Virus record (IMG/VR): IMGVR_UViG_3300022746_000023
Coordinates: 1 to 61,395 of that record
Direction: 5' to 3' (one strand)
Source: a virus
Length of the DNA stretch: 61,395 nucleotides
Shown in pieces: positions 23,201-38,200 of this stretch. Under the pieces are notes generated by a model, which was not told where the DNA came from, did no database searches, and saw nothing but the letters and a program-made list of their open reading frames with translations. Each line of letters opens with the position of its first letter. Position 1 is the first letter of the stretch. A program made the translations under genes and the position numbers.

Positions 23201-26200
23201 TCCAAGCGTATATCACTGGCATTGATCAATGTCATGCCCTTGGCAGCAGCACCATATCCAACAATAGTGTAACCTTGCTCACGTGCTTGATCCAATTGTA
23301 TTTTTAGATCAATCAACAATTGTTTTACATCCGTTACCCATGTACTGTAAGTGTCGGTCTTGTGAAGATTTGACTCCATGGCCAGGATGTTTTCAATGCG
23401 ATTTTGATTTTCAGGGTTCTTAGACAGTACAAAGATATAGCTAGTTCCGTGAATAGGAGTCTTAACTACGTCTACTAGGTATAGACCAGCTCGGCGTGCA
23501 AGTGCCTGCATACTTGCTGCATTGTAATAGCTGATGTGTTCGTGATAGATTGTGTCAAACTCTCCATTGACAACCATGTCTGCTTGACTTGTGCTGATAA
23601 AAATCTTGCCATCAGTAGCAAGATGCTCGCGGGCCACATTTAAGTATGTCAGCGGTTCAGGAATGTGAGCAAAGGCATTCTGTGTAGTAATGATATCGAA
23701 CTTTGGCAACTGTGCAGCAGTTTCTCTGGTCCAGAATCCACATACCACTGAGTGATTTGCACTAGACTTGGGATACAAGTTCTCTGCAGGATCCACACCG
23801 TAGGTCTCGATGCCTAACTTTTTAAATGCATTCAATTGACTACCATCATTGCACCCAATGTCTAACACTGTAGCGGGCTGTATTAAGAATTGTTCTGTAA
23901 CAAATTTTGCATACCAATCCATATACTCTAAGTAAGTACCACTGGTACCACTGACATACAGGTAATGAGTGTAGATAAGTGCAGGATCAACTGCATGAGT
24001 CAGCTGCAAGTGATCACAATGTGTGCATCGGTTAACTGCCAATGGATAAAAATCTTCGCTGGCAATGTCCTTAGTAGGTTTAAAACTGTTGGCTAACGGC
24101 TGATCTTGTAGGTCTAATGTCAGTACTAGATCCAGACTGCCGCAGGCCAAACAACTGGTAATAGGTTTACAGTTACTCATTAGTTCTTTACTGGTGCACC
24201 ATTGGGGGCAATTGCGCCTTCTATGCCCAATTCCGATTCTTCGTGTATTAATTCTGTTGGTAAAAACTTATACAGTACATGCTCAATGTCCACGTAACCA
24301 CCTTGGCTTAAACGTTCTGCAAAGAAGTTAAAGCTGTCTAAGTATACTTTTACAACTTGATCAGTAATGTTGGCAGGCCAAGACCATAGACGTGCCATGT
24401 ATTGTAATGGAACTGTGGTTATTTCTATAGGAAACTGACTCTTGTGCTTTGGACCAATGATGATACGGTCTGCTAATTCTTCACGCTCATAGAGTTCAGC
24501 ATCAAACTTGTTGTTTAATATATATCGACCTGATACCTTGTGCACACGATCAACTCCGTCTAGTAATTTTTCTTCTTGTAGAATGGACAACACACGGCCG
24601 AAACACATAATTTCGGTACCGTTCTTTACCACATCCCAATTGTCATTGTCGTACAGTGCTTGCACATCATCTTCTCTGCTGCAATCAATAAAGATATCAG
24701 AGTTAGAACGCAGTAATTGTTCTTGTTCTTCAGTTACCGGAGTGCCACACACTTCCATTACAATGATCTTGGCATCAGGAATACGTTCTTTGATACTCCA
24801 GATGGTGCCTAGCGTTTGTTCTAATCGTTGTGCGGGGTTAAATACACCAAACTTGCTGTTGATAGCACTGGTTACAATAAATGCATGTTTTACTTGCAAA
24901 GCCATCTGTCGTTCTCCAATGTCCATTTTGTCATGTCAGCAATACGTTCGCTGAGTTTAATCTTAGGTTCCCAACCAAGCTCTTTAAGTAGGCCGCCATC
25001 TAGTGCGTAACGCAAGTCATGCCCAGGACGACTGCCATGGAAATCAACCATTTCGTAGTTGAGTTCTTTACCTTGCGCTGCGGCAATCATCTCAGCAAGG
25101 GTTAGGTTATCAATTTCTTCAGTGCCCACAAGATTAAACTTTGGACAATGTGCTGAACCATAGTCGCCTTGGTGCTTGTAATCACGTGGCACGTTTTGCA
25201 GAATAAACATTAGCCCATCTGCTACGTCCTTGGCGTGAATGTACATACGTGTACCAGCTTCGGTTTTCTCTGGGTTGGCATGAATGTAGACTTTCTCTCC
25301 ATCACGAGCACGTTGAATTACCATTGGGATAAACTTCTCCGGATGCTGACGCTCGCCAAACACATTCATAGTGTGTGTAACAACGATAGGCATTTTGTAA
25401 GTATTCTCGTAGGCTACGCAGAACTCTTCTGCTGCTGCTTTACTTGCCGAATAAGGGTTTGTGCTGTTGTAGCGATCGTATTCTTTATAGCTAACACCAA
25501 TTGGTGCTACTCCGAATATTTCATCTGTTGAGAAATAAACAAAGCGTTCCAAATTAGGCAAATGCTTACGGGCATAGTCTAATAGATTAACGGTACCAAC
25601 TACGTTGTCTTGTACAAACTCCATGGGATATTGGATGCTGCGATCTACGTGCGAGCCAGCAGCCAAGTGCAACACAATGTCAATTGGGCCAATCTGCTTA
25701 ACAATCATTTCGTTAAGTTCGGCCTTGAGATCATGAAACACAATACGTAAACGGCTAGAAACAGTTGCAGTGTCGTGATCTTGCAACATGTCATGCAGTC
25801 TGTTTAAGTTACCCGAGATGTCTAGACGATCTAGACATACAATGTTCCAATCAGTGTCACGTAAAATTTTATCAATCGCATGATGCGCGATGAAACCGGC
25901 CCCGCCGGTAATTAAAACGGTTTTTGTCATTGATTTCCTAATAGATTACACATTATAAGGATATGCAGGCAACAAATCAAGTGCTTTGGCTGTTGCATTA
26001 TCCAAAATATATTTTTGATATCGATCTTGGTGTCGTAAAACTGGCTCGGGGAAATAAGAGTCAAGTTCTACTATTTCATATTTATCGCTGCTGTTTTGCT
26101 GCCAGCTTGTTCTTTTTGCAATACTGGCATCTGGATCAATTTGAGATAGGAATTCAGGATTGTTAACCTCAGTATGTGCAAAACTCTGTGCTTTGTCTAG

Positions 26201-29200
26201 TAACCAATCTTTGTCTCCCATGTAACCAAAATGCCAACCGCCGTGTTCGACTACTTGGCATCCTGCATTACTAAACTGATAGGGAGAATCCATAAACTGA
26301 AATCGCAACTGTCTAAATGCATCTGGTTTAATGTCATCAAACACAGATCTACGTGCAGCCATGCCCCATATAGCATAGCGATCTGGATTGACCTTCATGT
26401 AATTTAGTTTAAAGTTGTGCAAGCTCATACGCAAGGCAAACACTGTTTGTTCACTGTTTCGCATGTAGTCAACTGCGGCAGGGCGCACAATCTCGTCTAG
26501 ATCCGACACTAGGATCAAGTCATTGGCATCGACATGTTCTATACCTACATATATTTGATCTCTTTGGTATCTATCATTGACCCATGCATCAGGATGTCTT
26601 GGCATAGTGGCTTTAACATGTATGATTTTGTCTGCCCATTTGCTGTAACGGGCACGGTTGTCCTCAAAATAAAATGGTTTAGGTCTGCTGGTATAGGTTG
26701 TGTCGGCTTCAACTAGCACAAAGTGATCAACATGATCGTACAGTGTTTCTAGTCTAAGTTCAAGTAAGTCAAGTTCGTTATAAAAGGTAAAGCAGTCGTA
26801 GATTTTAGTCATAAATAAATGTAATTGAAAGGCAGTATAGTGACTATTTATTTGTACAAAAAGACACACAAGAATACCGGGCTTCAATATCTAGGGCAAA
26901 CGTCTAAAAAAGATCCACACAAATACCCAGGGTCAGGAACCTATTGGCTCAAACATTTAGACAAACACGGATACAACTATACTACTGAAATTTTAAAAGA
27001 ATGTCAAACTAAAGAAGAAGTAAAATATTGGGGCAAACACTTTAGTAAATTATGGAATGTAGTTTATGATACTAGTTGGGCCAATTTAAAATCCGAAGAA
27101 GGCAACGGCGGAAAAACCATTGGCATGACAGGAAAAACCCACAGTGATGAAACAAGGAAGAAAATGTCTGATGCACACAAGGGCAAAATCCCATCTAATG
27201 AAACTAGAAAGAAAATGGCTGATTGGCAAATAGGGAGAAAGAGGCCTGACCTAGTAGGTCGAGAAGTGTCTGTAGAAACAAGAAAAAAGTTGTCTGATGC
27301 ACAAAAAGGGAAGACAAAAGGCCCGATGCCGCAGGAACAAAAAGACAAACTATCTAACTCTCTCAAAGGAAGAGTATTGTCTGAGGAAACAAAAAAGAAA
27401 ATGTCTGAGGCTCGAAAATTGCTTTGGCAAAAGAAGAAACTTCAAGTTGTATAAACCCAATAAATATTGTAAAATTAAATTTTCAAGGATTCCAATGTAC
27501 GCTGTAGCCAGCATCAATACCGATAACTATCAAGACCTTGCTGACCTAACAGATGCACCCAAAAAGGAATATTGCACACGTTACGGATATGAGTTCTTTG
27601 TCCTTAAGGACACCAAGTATAGCCCAATCATGGGTTTTAACAAGATTCATTATGTGTTGGACCTGTTTAACACACATCCAGACATAGAATGGTGTTTGTT
27701 CAGTGAGTGCGATGCCACTATCACTAACCATACTATCAAAATAGAAGACAAGATTGACAACGATTACCACGTAATCGTACCTGTCGATCGACTAAACATC
27801 AACGCAGGCAATTTCTTAGTACGTAATAGCCAACAGGGCCGTGACTATTTGCAAATGATCATTGATCGTGAGCAAGAGTATGCCGAGTCTAACTGGGCAG
27901 AACAGCAGGTCATCATTGATACCATTGATGATTATCTTGACATAGTCAAGATTGTGCCGCAGCGTTACATGAACAGTTATGTTCAAGAACCATACGACTA
28001 TTGTGATGTACGCACCGACGTACTAGGACATAGTGGCGAATGGCAAAGCGGAGACTGGATCGTACATTGGCCGGGACTGCACAAGCCGGTACGTATGGCA
28101 CAGGCCGAAAAAATGTTAACTCAAATAGTAAAATGAAAATCTTTATTACAGGCACCAGTGGATTCATTGGACGCAGTCTCAAAGAACACTTTGAACCCAC
28201 GCACGAAGTAATTGAATACGTGCGTGGTACTGATATCTTTATTATGTTAGAAGTATCCAAGCCCGATTTGATCATCAATTGTGCAGGAGAAATCTACGAT
28301 GCAAATAAAATGTATCGTACAAACATAGATCTAGTAGAAGCTATCTTAGAATGGCTCAAACGAAACCCAAAAACTAGACTAATACAACTGGGTTCCAGTG
28401 CAGAGTACGGGCCCATGCCTAGAGCCAGTGCAGAAACTGATCCTATTAACCCAATGGATGTTTATCAAGCAACCAAGGGTGCTGCTACATTGATGTGTCA
28501 AGGATATGCTAGACAGTTTGGATTACAAACTCTAGTGGCACGTATCTACAGCGGGTTTGGACAATACGAACGTCCACATAGACTATTCCAAAAACTATAT
28601 AGAGCGTTTTATCATAAAGAAGCAATGATATTACACGATGGGTACCATGACTTTATCTATATCGAAGACTTTGTTCGTGGCATAGAACTGGTATTAAACC
28701 GCGCATGGCCAGTGGGAGAGATTGTTAACTTTGGCAGCGGGGTTCAACATAGCAATCTAGCTGTGCTAGATGCTTGGAAACATGTATCCGGAATAAACAC
28801 CGCTCCTGTAACATACATAGACGAGTTTAGCAAACCATTTGAAAGCAAGGTATGGGTATGTGATACTAACTATGCCAAACAACAATACGGATTTAAAACT
28901 GAATACTCCATTGAAATGGGAATCAAAGACATGATTGGAAAATTAAGAAATGCAGAATGATCAAGCAAAAGTGCTGAGTGGACACATATATTCACTTGCC
29001 GAATCTATTTTATCTAACCTGGCCGGCAACATCTTAGAAATTGGAGCATTTAATGGAGCAGGTACTGCTAGACTTGCACGGGCATTTCCGGATCGCATAG
29101 TCTACTCAATTGATCCATTCATTGAAGACGGGTACACCGTTGGATCTAGTTACCAAACTACCGGCGATAAGATGATGACACAGAAGGAAAACTTTGCGGC

Positions 29201-32200
29201 CAACACACAGGGTTTAACTAACATTGTGCACTTTGAAACAACTAGTAAAGAATTCTTAGAAGTATGCAGTGAAGAGATGGTCAAGGACATGAATATTCGA
29301 TTGATCATCATCGACGGCAGTCACCATTACGAAGATGTTGCAGTCGATGGCGATCTTGCAATCAAGTTACTAGAAGGTAACGAAGGTGTAATATTGTTTG
29401 ACGACATGGAGCACATTGGTGTACGTAGAGCTTACCACGAGTTTATGTTTAAACATGCAGAACGTACAAGATGGAATAGTGAATACGTTATTGAAAACGG
29501 AATCGGAAGAGCAGTTAAGCTCGAAAAACTATGATTACAACTGCTCGTAGACTTATTGATATTACCTATCAAGAAAAACTAAGTCACCTTAGCAGCACAC
29601 TGAGTGCATTGCCCATCATTGAAGAAATTTACGAACAAAAGAAAGACGACGAAGTCTTTATTCTTAGCAACGGGCATGCAGGGCTGGCCTTGTATGTTGT
29701 ACTTGAAAAATATTACGGCATTGACCCAGTTGCCCTGTTACACAAACACGGCATACACCCAGGGCGTGACTTAGAAAATAAACTTTACTGTTCAACTGGT
29801 AGCCTAGGATCAGGTTTGCCCATTGCAGTCGGACATGCATTGGCAACTCCCAACAAGAAAGTATACTGCATGATCAGTGACGGTGAAGCTGCTGAAGGTA
29901 GCATATGGGAATCTTTGAGATTCATCAACGATAATCCGGTGGATAATTTAGAAGTCTATATAAACATCAACGGTATGGGTGCATATGACATGGTCGATAT
30001 TCCTAGACTGGTATCCAGACTAGTTACATTTATGCCCCGAATAAACATCAGAGTCAGCGATCCACTGCGTTGGTCCTTTGCTTCTGAGTTGTTAACACAT
30101 TACTATGTTCTTAAAGAAGAGAACTACCAGGAGATTATCAAATATGCGTCGTGAATGTGCTGGCCTGTTGCTAGCTGAAATGAATAAGGATAGTCGCATT
30201 AGAGTAATCACTGCGGACCTAGGGTTCGGCGTACTAGACCCTATACGTGCTGCACACCCTGATCGATTTTACAACGTAGGTGCAGCAGAACATCTAATGA
30301 TAGGTGTTGCCATTGGAATGGCCAACGAAGGGTTAATTCCTGTTTGCTACTCAATGAGCAGTTTCTTGTTATATAGACCGTTTGAAATGTTACGTAATTA
30401 TGCACACTGGGAATCTATCCCAATTAAGTTACTTGGGTCCGGTAGAGACCGAGACTACTCACATGATGGTATTAGCCATTGGGCAGATGATGACGAGGTT
30501 GTATTAAAGTCGTTGTCTAATATTGATTTGTACAAACCCACTGACCTTGCTTCGCTAGAACAAGACTTTGCAAAGTTCTTGTATAGCACAACTCCGGCCT
30601 ATTTAAATCTACGGAGATCGTTATGAAGAAAGTTGTATATGTAACTGGTTGTCTGGGCTTTATTGGCTATTATGTAACCAAGGCCTGTCTTGAACGCGGT
30701 TGGTTTGTTCGCGGCGTAGATAAAATTACCTATGCTGCCAATGGCGATCTCGACGAACTACGTAAGTGGCCAAACTTTACATTCGAAGAGACTGATATCA
30801 ATGACATAGATCACCTATACGAGGCCGATTATATTATCAATACTGCTGCCGAGAGTCACGTTGACAACAGCATATTATCCAGCGATGTGTTCTTAAAGAG
30901 CAACATCAACGGCGTACATCGTCTACTAGAGTTGGTTAAAGACCGCAAGCGTAAACCTGTATTGCTACACTTTAGTACAGACGAAGTCTACGGTGATATT
31001 GTCGAAGGTGCACATTATGAAACCGACATGCTAAAGCCCAGCAACCCTTATAGTGCCACTAAAGCAGCAGCTGATATGTTAGTTACCGCATGGGCACGTA
31101 CTTACAATGTGCCATACGTAATTGTGCGCCCAACCAACAATTACGGCATAGGCCAATATACAGAAAAGTTTATTCCTAACAGTATCAAGGCACTGAGTCT
31201 AGGTAGACCTATTCCGTTGCATGACCAAGGTCTACCTCGCAGAACTTGGCTACATGCTAGCGATACCGCCTCTGCTGTTATTGCCATAATTGATGCAGGT
31301 GTTACTAACGAGATTTACAACATATCCGGCAACTACGAAGAACAGAATATTGTAGTTGCAAAAAAGATCATTGACTACTACACAGGCAGCACAGATCTTC
31401 AACATGATCTTTATCTTGATCCCAGCATTAAACGCCAGGGACAAGACGTTCGTTATGCAATCAATGATGACAAAATAAAAGCCCTGGGATGGACACCCAA
31501 GGCTAGTTTCGATCACGAGTTAAAGGCAATAGTAGAATACTATGCCAATCACTTTATCTGGTAATTAATCAGCGTCTGCTGCTGTAATTTTTTCACCAAG
31601 GTATGCTTTTACATTACGGAGCAATTTGCGCTCTGTATCATAAACGTATTCCTTGGTGTCGTCTTCTGTGTGCACTACTAAAATAAAGCCATTAGCAGCT
31701 TTTCGAATTTCCAAACTTTCAAACATATTGGCCTTTAAAGATTATTGAGCAGCAATAATAACATAAGTTGAATTAATAGTCAAGAAAAAGCCCGCCGAAG
31801 CGGGCTGTAATCTAATAAGTTTGAGTACACTGAAACCTAGTTTTCGACTGTGGACTACACTGGGCAAAGGGGCGACCTTTGACCTAGCTCAGAAACCCGA
31901 GCATTTTTCATAGGGTCTTGCAACTCGTTCACGGTTTTTAAATATAATGTGCCCTCGGAAGTATCCGATATCGCCGACCAAGCCTTGGGGCCATGTTGCT
32001 CACGTTGCCGCTTGCTACCGCTAATAGAACTACCACTAGTACTAGATAACCGCCACGTTGTGTACTCAAACGTATTAGTTGTTAGTATTTTACTTGATAG
32101 CGGTATTAGTGTCAACTAGATATTTGTCTAATTTAGGGTTGGGCCAAACATTCTGATAATAGATAGCCTGAAATACCGGTATCTGCTTTTGTGAAGTCAT

Positions 32201-35200
32201 TAGTAAACTGGGTCGCCACACTACTAACTTCGGATCTTCGGTAATATATTCTTTCGCAACCCATTTGATTTCTTTGGGATTAATAAATTTAGTAGCTTCT
32301 CTCAAAGGATCATCTAGACTAGATTCAGTAAAGTGTTCAATTTCTCCGTTGTTAAACAAAACTTGGTAATTCCAAAACTTTGATAGAAAGTCAACGTCTT
32401 GTGATTTACTGAACAATTGCTTTGCATAAGCAACCCAGGTCTTAGATGGATCTACTAATAAATCAATTTTGCTTCCATCTACTCTAATAGGATAGACAGA
32501 TAGATAATATAAACCGTGTGTGGAGTTTACAAAGTATACAGCATCAATTCCAGAATTTGCATAAAATGCCAACTTGGTTGCTAGGTACTCTGAGTATTGA
32601 GTAGCAATTCTATCAAACGGTCTAGTTATAGAACAAACCAGGACTCTCTTATTTCTAAGCAGGTCCCGGCATGTTATTTGTTGTATTTTTTTATCTTGAT
32701 AGAAGGAAAATACTATATTTTCCATAGTCGAAAATCTATAAAATTAAGACTTAACGATACCGTCAATCAAACCTGCGCTAAAGAATTGACTGTAGTGGTC
32801 GTAGAGTGGAGTAACCACAGAGCGCATTTTGTCTAACTCTTCGTCGCTAAATTTAGTGTAAGTGATTCCAAGTTCTTCGTGTCGTTTGGTATTCACAGCA
32901 TACTCATCTGCTTCATCAACACTCCATTGACGCTCTTGAACTGCGGCCGAACGAGCTGCCTGGCGGATTAGTTCTTGATCTTCGCTGTCAAATTGATTCC
33001 ATAAATCTTTAGAAATTAGTATGCTAGTCAAGTACATGCTGTGTTTTGTATCAGCGATGTGAGTTTGAACTGTTGTATCTGCTTCGTACTCATAACGTGG
33101 TAAAGTTGTTTCTACACTATGTCCTTGGATAGAAACCAATTCTTTGCCTTTTGAATGCAAATCTCTAATCATATATGGCAACGGCTCACAACCTAACTTT
33201 TTAGCAGTTTCTACCATAACAGGATTAGCTGTAGTAATTAACTTTAAACCTTCTAAGTCTTCTGTTGTATTTACTGGACGGTCTGTTGCTAACACCCGGA
33301 AGCCACCGCTGTATGTAAATGCCAGACCCTGAACTGGGCTAACATCTTGCAACGAATCAAGCATCTTACGACCAATTTCGCCATCTAATACACGAGTCGC
33401 ATGATCGTGGTCCTTAAACAAATAAGGCATGTCTAGTGCAAAGAAATCCGGTGCATTCCATACCCCAATGATGCCAGTTTGCATCTGGCTCATGTCAATT
33501 TCACCTGAGTTGATTAATGCAATAGGTTCAAACACTACACCATTTTTAAACTTTTGGGCATATTCTTCTAGAGTGTAAACTTCTACGTTAATACGTCCAT
33601 CTGTTAATTTTTCAATTTCTTCAGAAAATGCTTTTGCTGTACGAATAAACAAATGGATAGGTTCGTGGTATAACACCCAGCGAATAGTGTGCGATTTTTT
33701 CATTGTAGGATCCTTTTATGATGCGGTTAAAGCTAACTATATTTATTTAATAGTCGCTAAAGCCCTATAAATATATTTATGCTAGACCCTGAATATACTT
33801 TTTGTCAGTTTACACATTTGCCACGACTAGACGATTTTTATAGGACCGAAGCACTATCAGGACAGTATTTTACCCCGCCCGAAACTCCTGAGGCTCGAGG
33901 TAGAGTTTTCCGTTGCCCTAGCAGTTTTATAAACAGTAAATTTTATCAAGATTTGAATAAAAGATTCGGCGGTGTACAAAGAGCTAACTATTATCAAAAT
34001 CGCCCCAACACAACATACGACTGGCATAGGGACACTGATCGTCAATGTTCAATTAACTTTATGCTGTCTGACGATAATGACTATTTAACTCTAGCACGAG
34101 AGCCCACTGAAAATAGACTGACGTACAACATATCTAGGTGTATATATAAACCAATGTACCCTGCGTTACTTAATACCACATTTGAGCATTCAGTGATAAA
34201 TTACAGCAACAACCCTAGATTTATCCTAGCTCTACGACCCGGAGATGCTTCATTTAACGAAGTTAAAGAATTCTTACTCAACTACCACTGCGAAAATTAT
34301 TAATCCATGAAAGAACATGCCACATTTCTAGGTGTGAATCTAGAAACAAATAAAAAACTTGGGTATTTCATTTATAACAACGAAATATATTACAACAAGT
34401 ATCACGCTATGCTCAGTGAAAGAAATAGCACTGGTGCCAGCACATTTTTAAATGGGCAGACCATCAAGTGGATGTTCAACGAGCAGACCTTTGTTTCGTA
34501 TCCATGGCATATTGAACCCGAAGAATCGTTGCAAGAATTGTATCGAAGACGTGCACAACAATTAAGAGATCAGTACGATTACATCCGAGTTGAAGCTAGC
34601 GGTGGTGGTGATAGTACAACTGTAATTTATAGTTTTTTATTAAACGGTATTCACCTAGATGAGGTTGTGTTTAGATATCCCAAAAAAGGAGACAAAAATG
34701 CAACATCAGATGCATGGGACACTACTCCGGAAAATACGTTAAGCGAATGGGATTTTGCAGCAAAACCGCTGTTACACTGGATTAAAACCAATTTCCCAGC
34801 AACAAAAGTAGTAGTACATGACTACACTGATCAAATTGAAAACGCAGAAGATGAGTCGTGGGTACTTAGAACTAAACATTTTTTGCAGCCCGGACATGCA
34901 TTTAAGCACACAAACTTTGGTATCGACGATCACAAACGAGATGCTGACAAAGATTTAAAAATTGCAATAGTATACGGAGTAGATAAACCCCGCATATGTG
35001 TTAAAGACGGAAAATTTTGGATTTATTTTGCTGATTTCCCGGCTGCTTTTACTGACTCTAACATTGGTGACTACACCAATGTAACCAACGAATTGTTTTA
35101 CTGGAGCCCCGACGCATGCGATCTTTTATGTAAACAGGCACACACTGTTAAGAAGTGGTTTTCTATGCCACAGAATTACCAGTTCCAAAGAACATTAAAT

Positions 35201-38200
35201 TGGCCCAATAACGATTTTGCAAATAGAACGCTATACGAGCATGTTATAAAAAGTATCATTTACCCAGACTACGATTGCAATACGTTTCAAGTGGCAAAGC
35301 CAACAAACAATGTATTCAATGAAATGGATTATTGGTTCCATCAGAACTGCAAAAATACAAAAGAATATCAAGTGTGGCAAGCCGGTGTTAATTACATTTT
35401 AAACAACATCAATGAAAAATACGTTATCCCTGTTAAAGGCAATAAGATAAACATAGCTTGGTTTATGAGTCCGTTTTACTATATAGGAGAATGCAATATT
35501 CCGTCTATAGGTGCAGTAAAACAATTAGACGCACTAACTGCCGCAAGAAATGATCAGAACAAGTATGTTCATTGTATTCAAGGACGGTTAGCCGTCTACT
35601 AACGTTACATTGCTGTGCCGTAGGCCTCAGACCTGCTTTTCATGCCAACAGTGCCGCCTTCGGCTTCAATACGCTTGATAACGTCTTCAAACAAAATAGG
35701 TGCAAAGTCGGTCTGTTCAACACAAACGCAGTGATAACGTGTGTCAATTTCTCGACGAGCACCTCCCCATGTGGTTTTCATAACACGGCGATCATGCAAG
35801 TGCCCATGGATGTTAACCCCAAACCGGCCCAAAGATTCTTCATGCAAAGGAATGTGGCTTAAGATCATTCCGTTCAATACATGGTATCCGCGCACATCGC
35901 GAAAGTGTTCTGTGTATTCTTCCAAGCGAAAAATATCGTGGTTGCCCTTGATCAACACTTTATCGCCATTCAAACGGCGTAATGTACCCAAGGCCTTGCG
36001 GTTAATAACAACGTCACCTAAGTGATAGACTTTATCGTTAGGGCGCACAGTGTCGTTCCAACGGCGGATCATTTCCTCGTCCATCTCTTCAGGACTGTCC
36101 CACGGACGTAACTTAACCGTTGGATCATCGTTACGCATAAACTTACATACGCCCATGTGTCCAAAGTGTGTGTCACTTACTAAAAAATTTGCTGGCATAA
36201 TCGTCCTTTCAATAAAGTATTATAGCACAAAAGAGAAAACCTGCCCTAAGGCAGGTTTGGTGGACTGTAATACTTTATATTAACAGGTACTCGTAATTCA
36301 CTGTATTTTCGTTTTCACGCATTACAAAAGCACCATTTTTAAGATGGAAACGGCGTGCCATTTCTGTCTTTGGGCTTAGTGTAACAAATCTAGTGATGTA
36401 CGGGAATCTACTACGTATCTCGTTTACAGTTTCGCGAAGCAATTCTAAACCTGCGCCAGGAGCATAACTCCAGATTGTGTAGAAAATTGCTGTTGTTGGT
36501 TGTTCGGTTTCTTGTGATAAGTCTTCTACTGCTGCCGGAACAAAGTCATGTAAACTTACACAAACTATTGCACGAGGCTTTTCGTTGACCAATGCACTAA
36601 CAAACCGTTTACCACTCACCCGGAATTCTTTTGGGATTTCTGGGCGAACAGGGTCGTCCTTGATGTAATCAAGTATTGGGTGTTGGGTGTCAGTGATAAT
36701 CGATAACATACAAACGTACTTATCATCAATGATTAAAAAGTACCCAGATTATGAAATTATGGAGCGGGATGCGAGAATCGAACTCGCAACTTCAACTTGG
36801 AAGGATGGCGTTTTACCACTAAACTAATCCCGCATATTTGGTACCTTGTGACAGTTTCGAACTGCCGACCCTCTCGGTGTAAACGAGACGCTCTACCCCT
36901 GAGCTAACAAGGCACTGTTTGGTTGCAAGGGCAGGATTTGAACCTGCGATCTCCAGCTTATGAGACTGGCGAGGACGTCCGAACTCCTCTACCCTGCTTC
37001 GATATTTATACCAGTTGCTCTGCCTGTAGCAAAGAAACGGTATCTGCATCCAACTCAATCTCAGTGCGAACGTTAAGTTCCAACACCTTGTCGTTGATGC
37101 TTTGTTTCTGTTTCTTCAGGTCACGCATTTCTGCTTTGTAACCTTCAATCTGACCTGCTTCAAGCACGCCAGTGTCAACTGTGTCGTTGTAACCGTATAA
37201 GCGGCTATTTTTGTCCTGTGTGCGAAGCTTCTCTAGCTTGCCTTCAAGCACTGCTGTGTCTTCAACAACCTTGCTCTCAGTTAGGCTTTTCAAAAAGCCC
37301 AAACGCTTGTCAATGAATGCAGCGTCTGTAAGCAGATCTGCAACACCAGCTTCAACGTTGGCACGACCAACCTTTGCACGGATGCCATACAGGGCCTTGG
37401 TCAACTGTGTGCGCTTGGCATCGTTGCGGACCAGAGTTTCACGTGCTGTGTTCATCACCGAAGTGGTACTTTGGAACTCGTTAAGGGAAACTGTCAGTGC
37501 GATGTCGATCGTCTTGATGTGTTCCTGGATTGTGTTTTGTAGGGCGTTTGCTTTGCGAAGTGTAAATTTCATAATCGAGTTCCTTTCTGTTTGATTTTAA
37601 TAGGGGTGCAACGTATGGCAAGTCAATTGCGGGACAATGTGCAAAGTACATTAGATCTAGTTGATTTTCAAGGCAACTGTTTTCTAAAGCAAAATACAAC
37701 AAGCAGAGGATACCAATATCGCCGAGCATCAACAAACAAGCAATTTAATGCAAATTCATCTCGGAGCACTGGATCACGATTGTATTTCAATATAGCTTTT
37801 CAAGGGCTTATTGAATGTGCAATCTCTCATCTCCACACGCCACAGCTAGTTTTAAGAAACTAGCAAAACTAAAATGAGCTTCCTGTTGACGTAGATCTCG
37901 TCACTCTGTCTTACCCTTTCGGTTACTTGCTACTCAGGGCAGCAAGCTACAGGTTCTCAAAATTGGAGCACGGTGTAGGAGTCAAACCTACCTCATACCG
38001 GGTTTGCAATCCAGCGCATAATCGCTCTGCCAACCGTGCATAAATTCTTTGAGTAGTGGGCTGTCGCTCATGTTCTCTTACTCTTCAACAGCGTGACCGT
38101 GTCGTATAGCACCGAAGAACAATCCGTACTACACTAGGCTCCCTCGCTAAAGGCGTCACTACTCAAAAAACTTATATGTAAACACACTGCTGGCTATGCA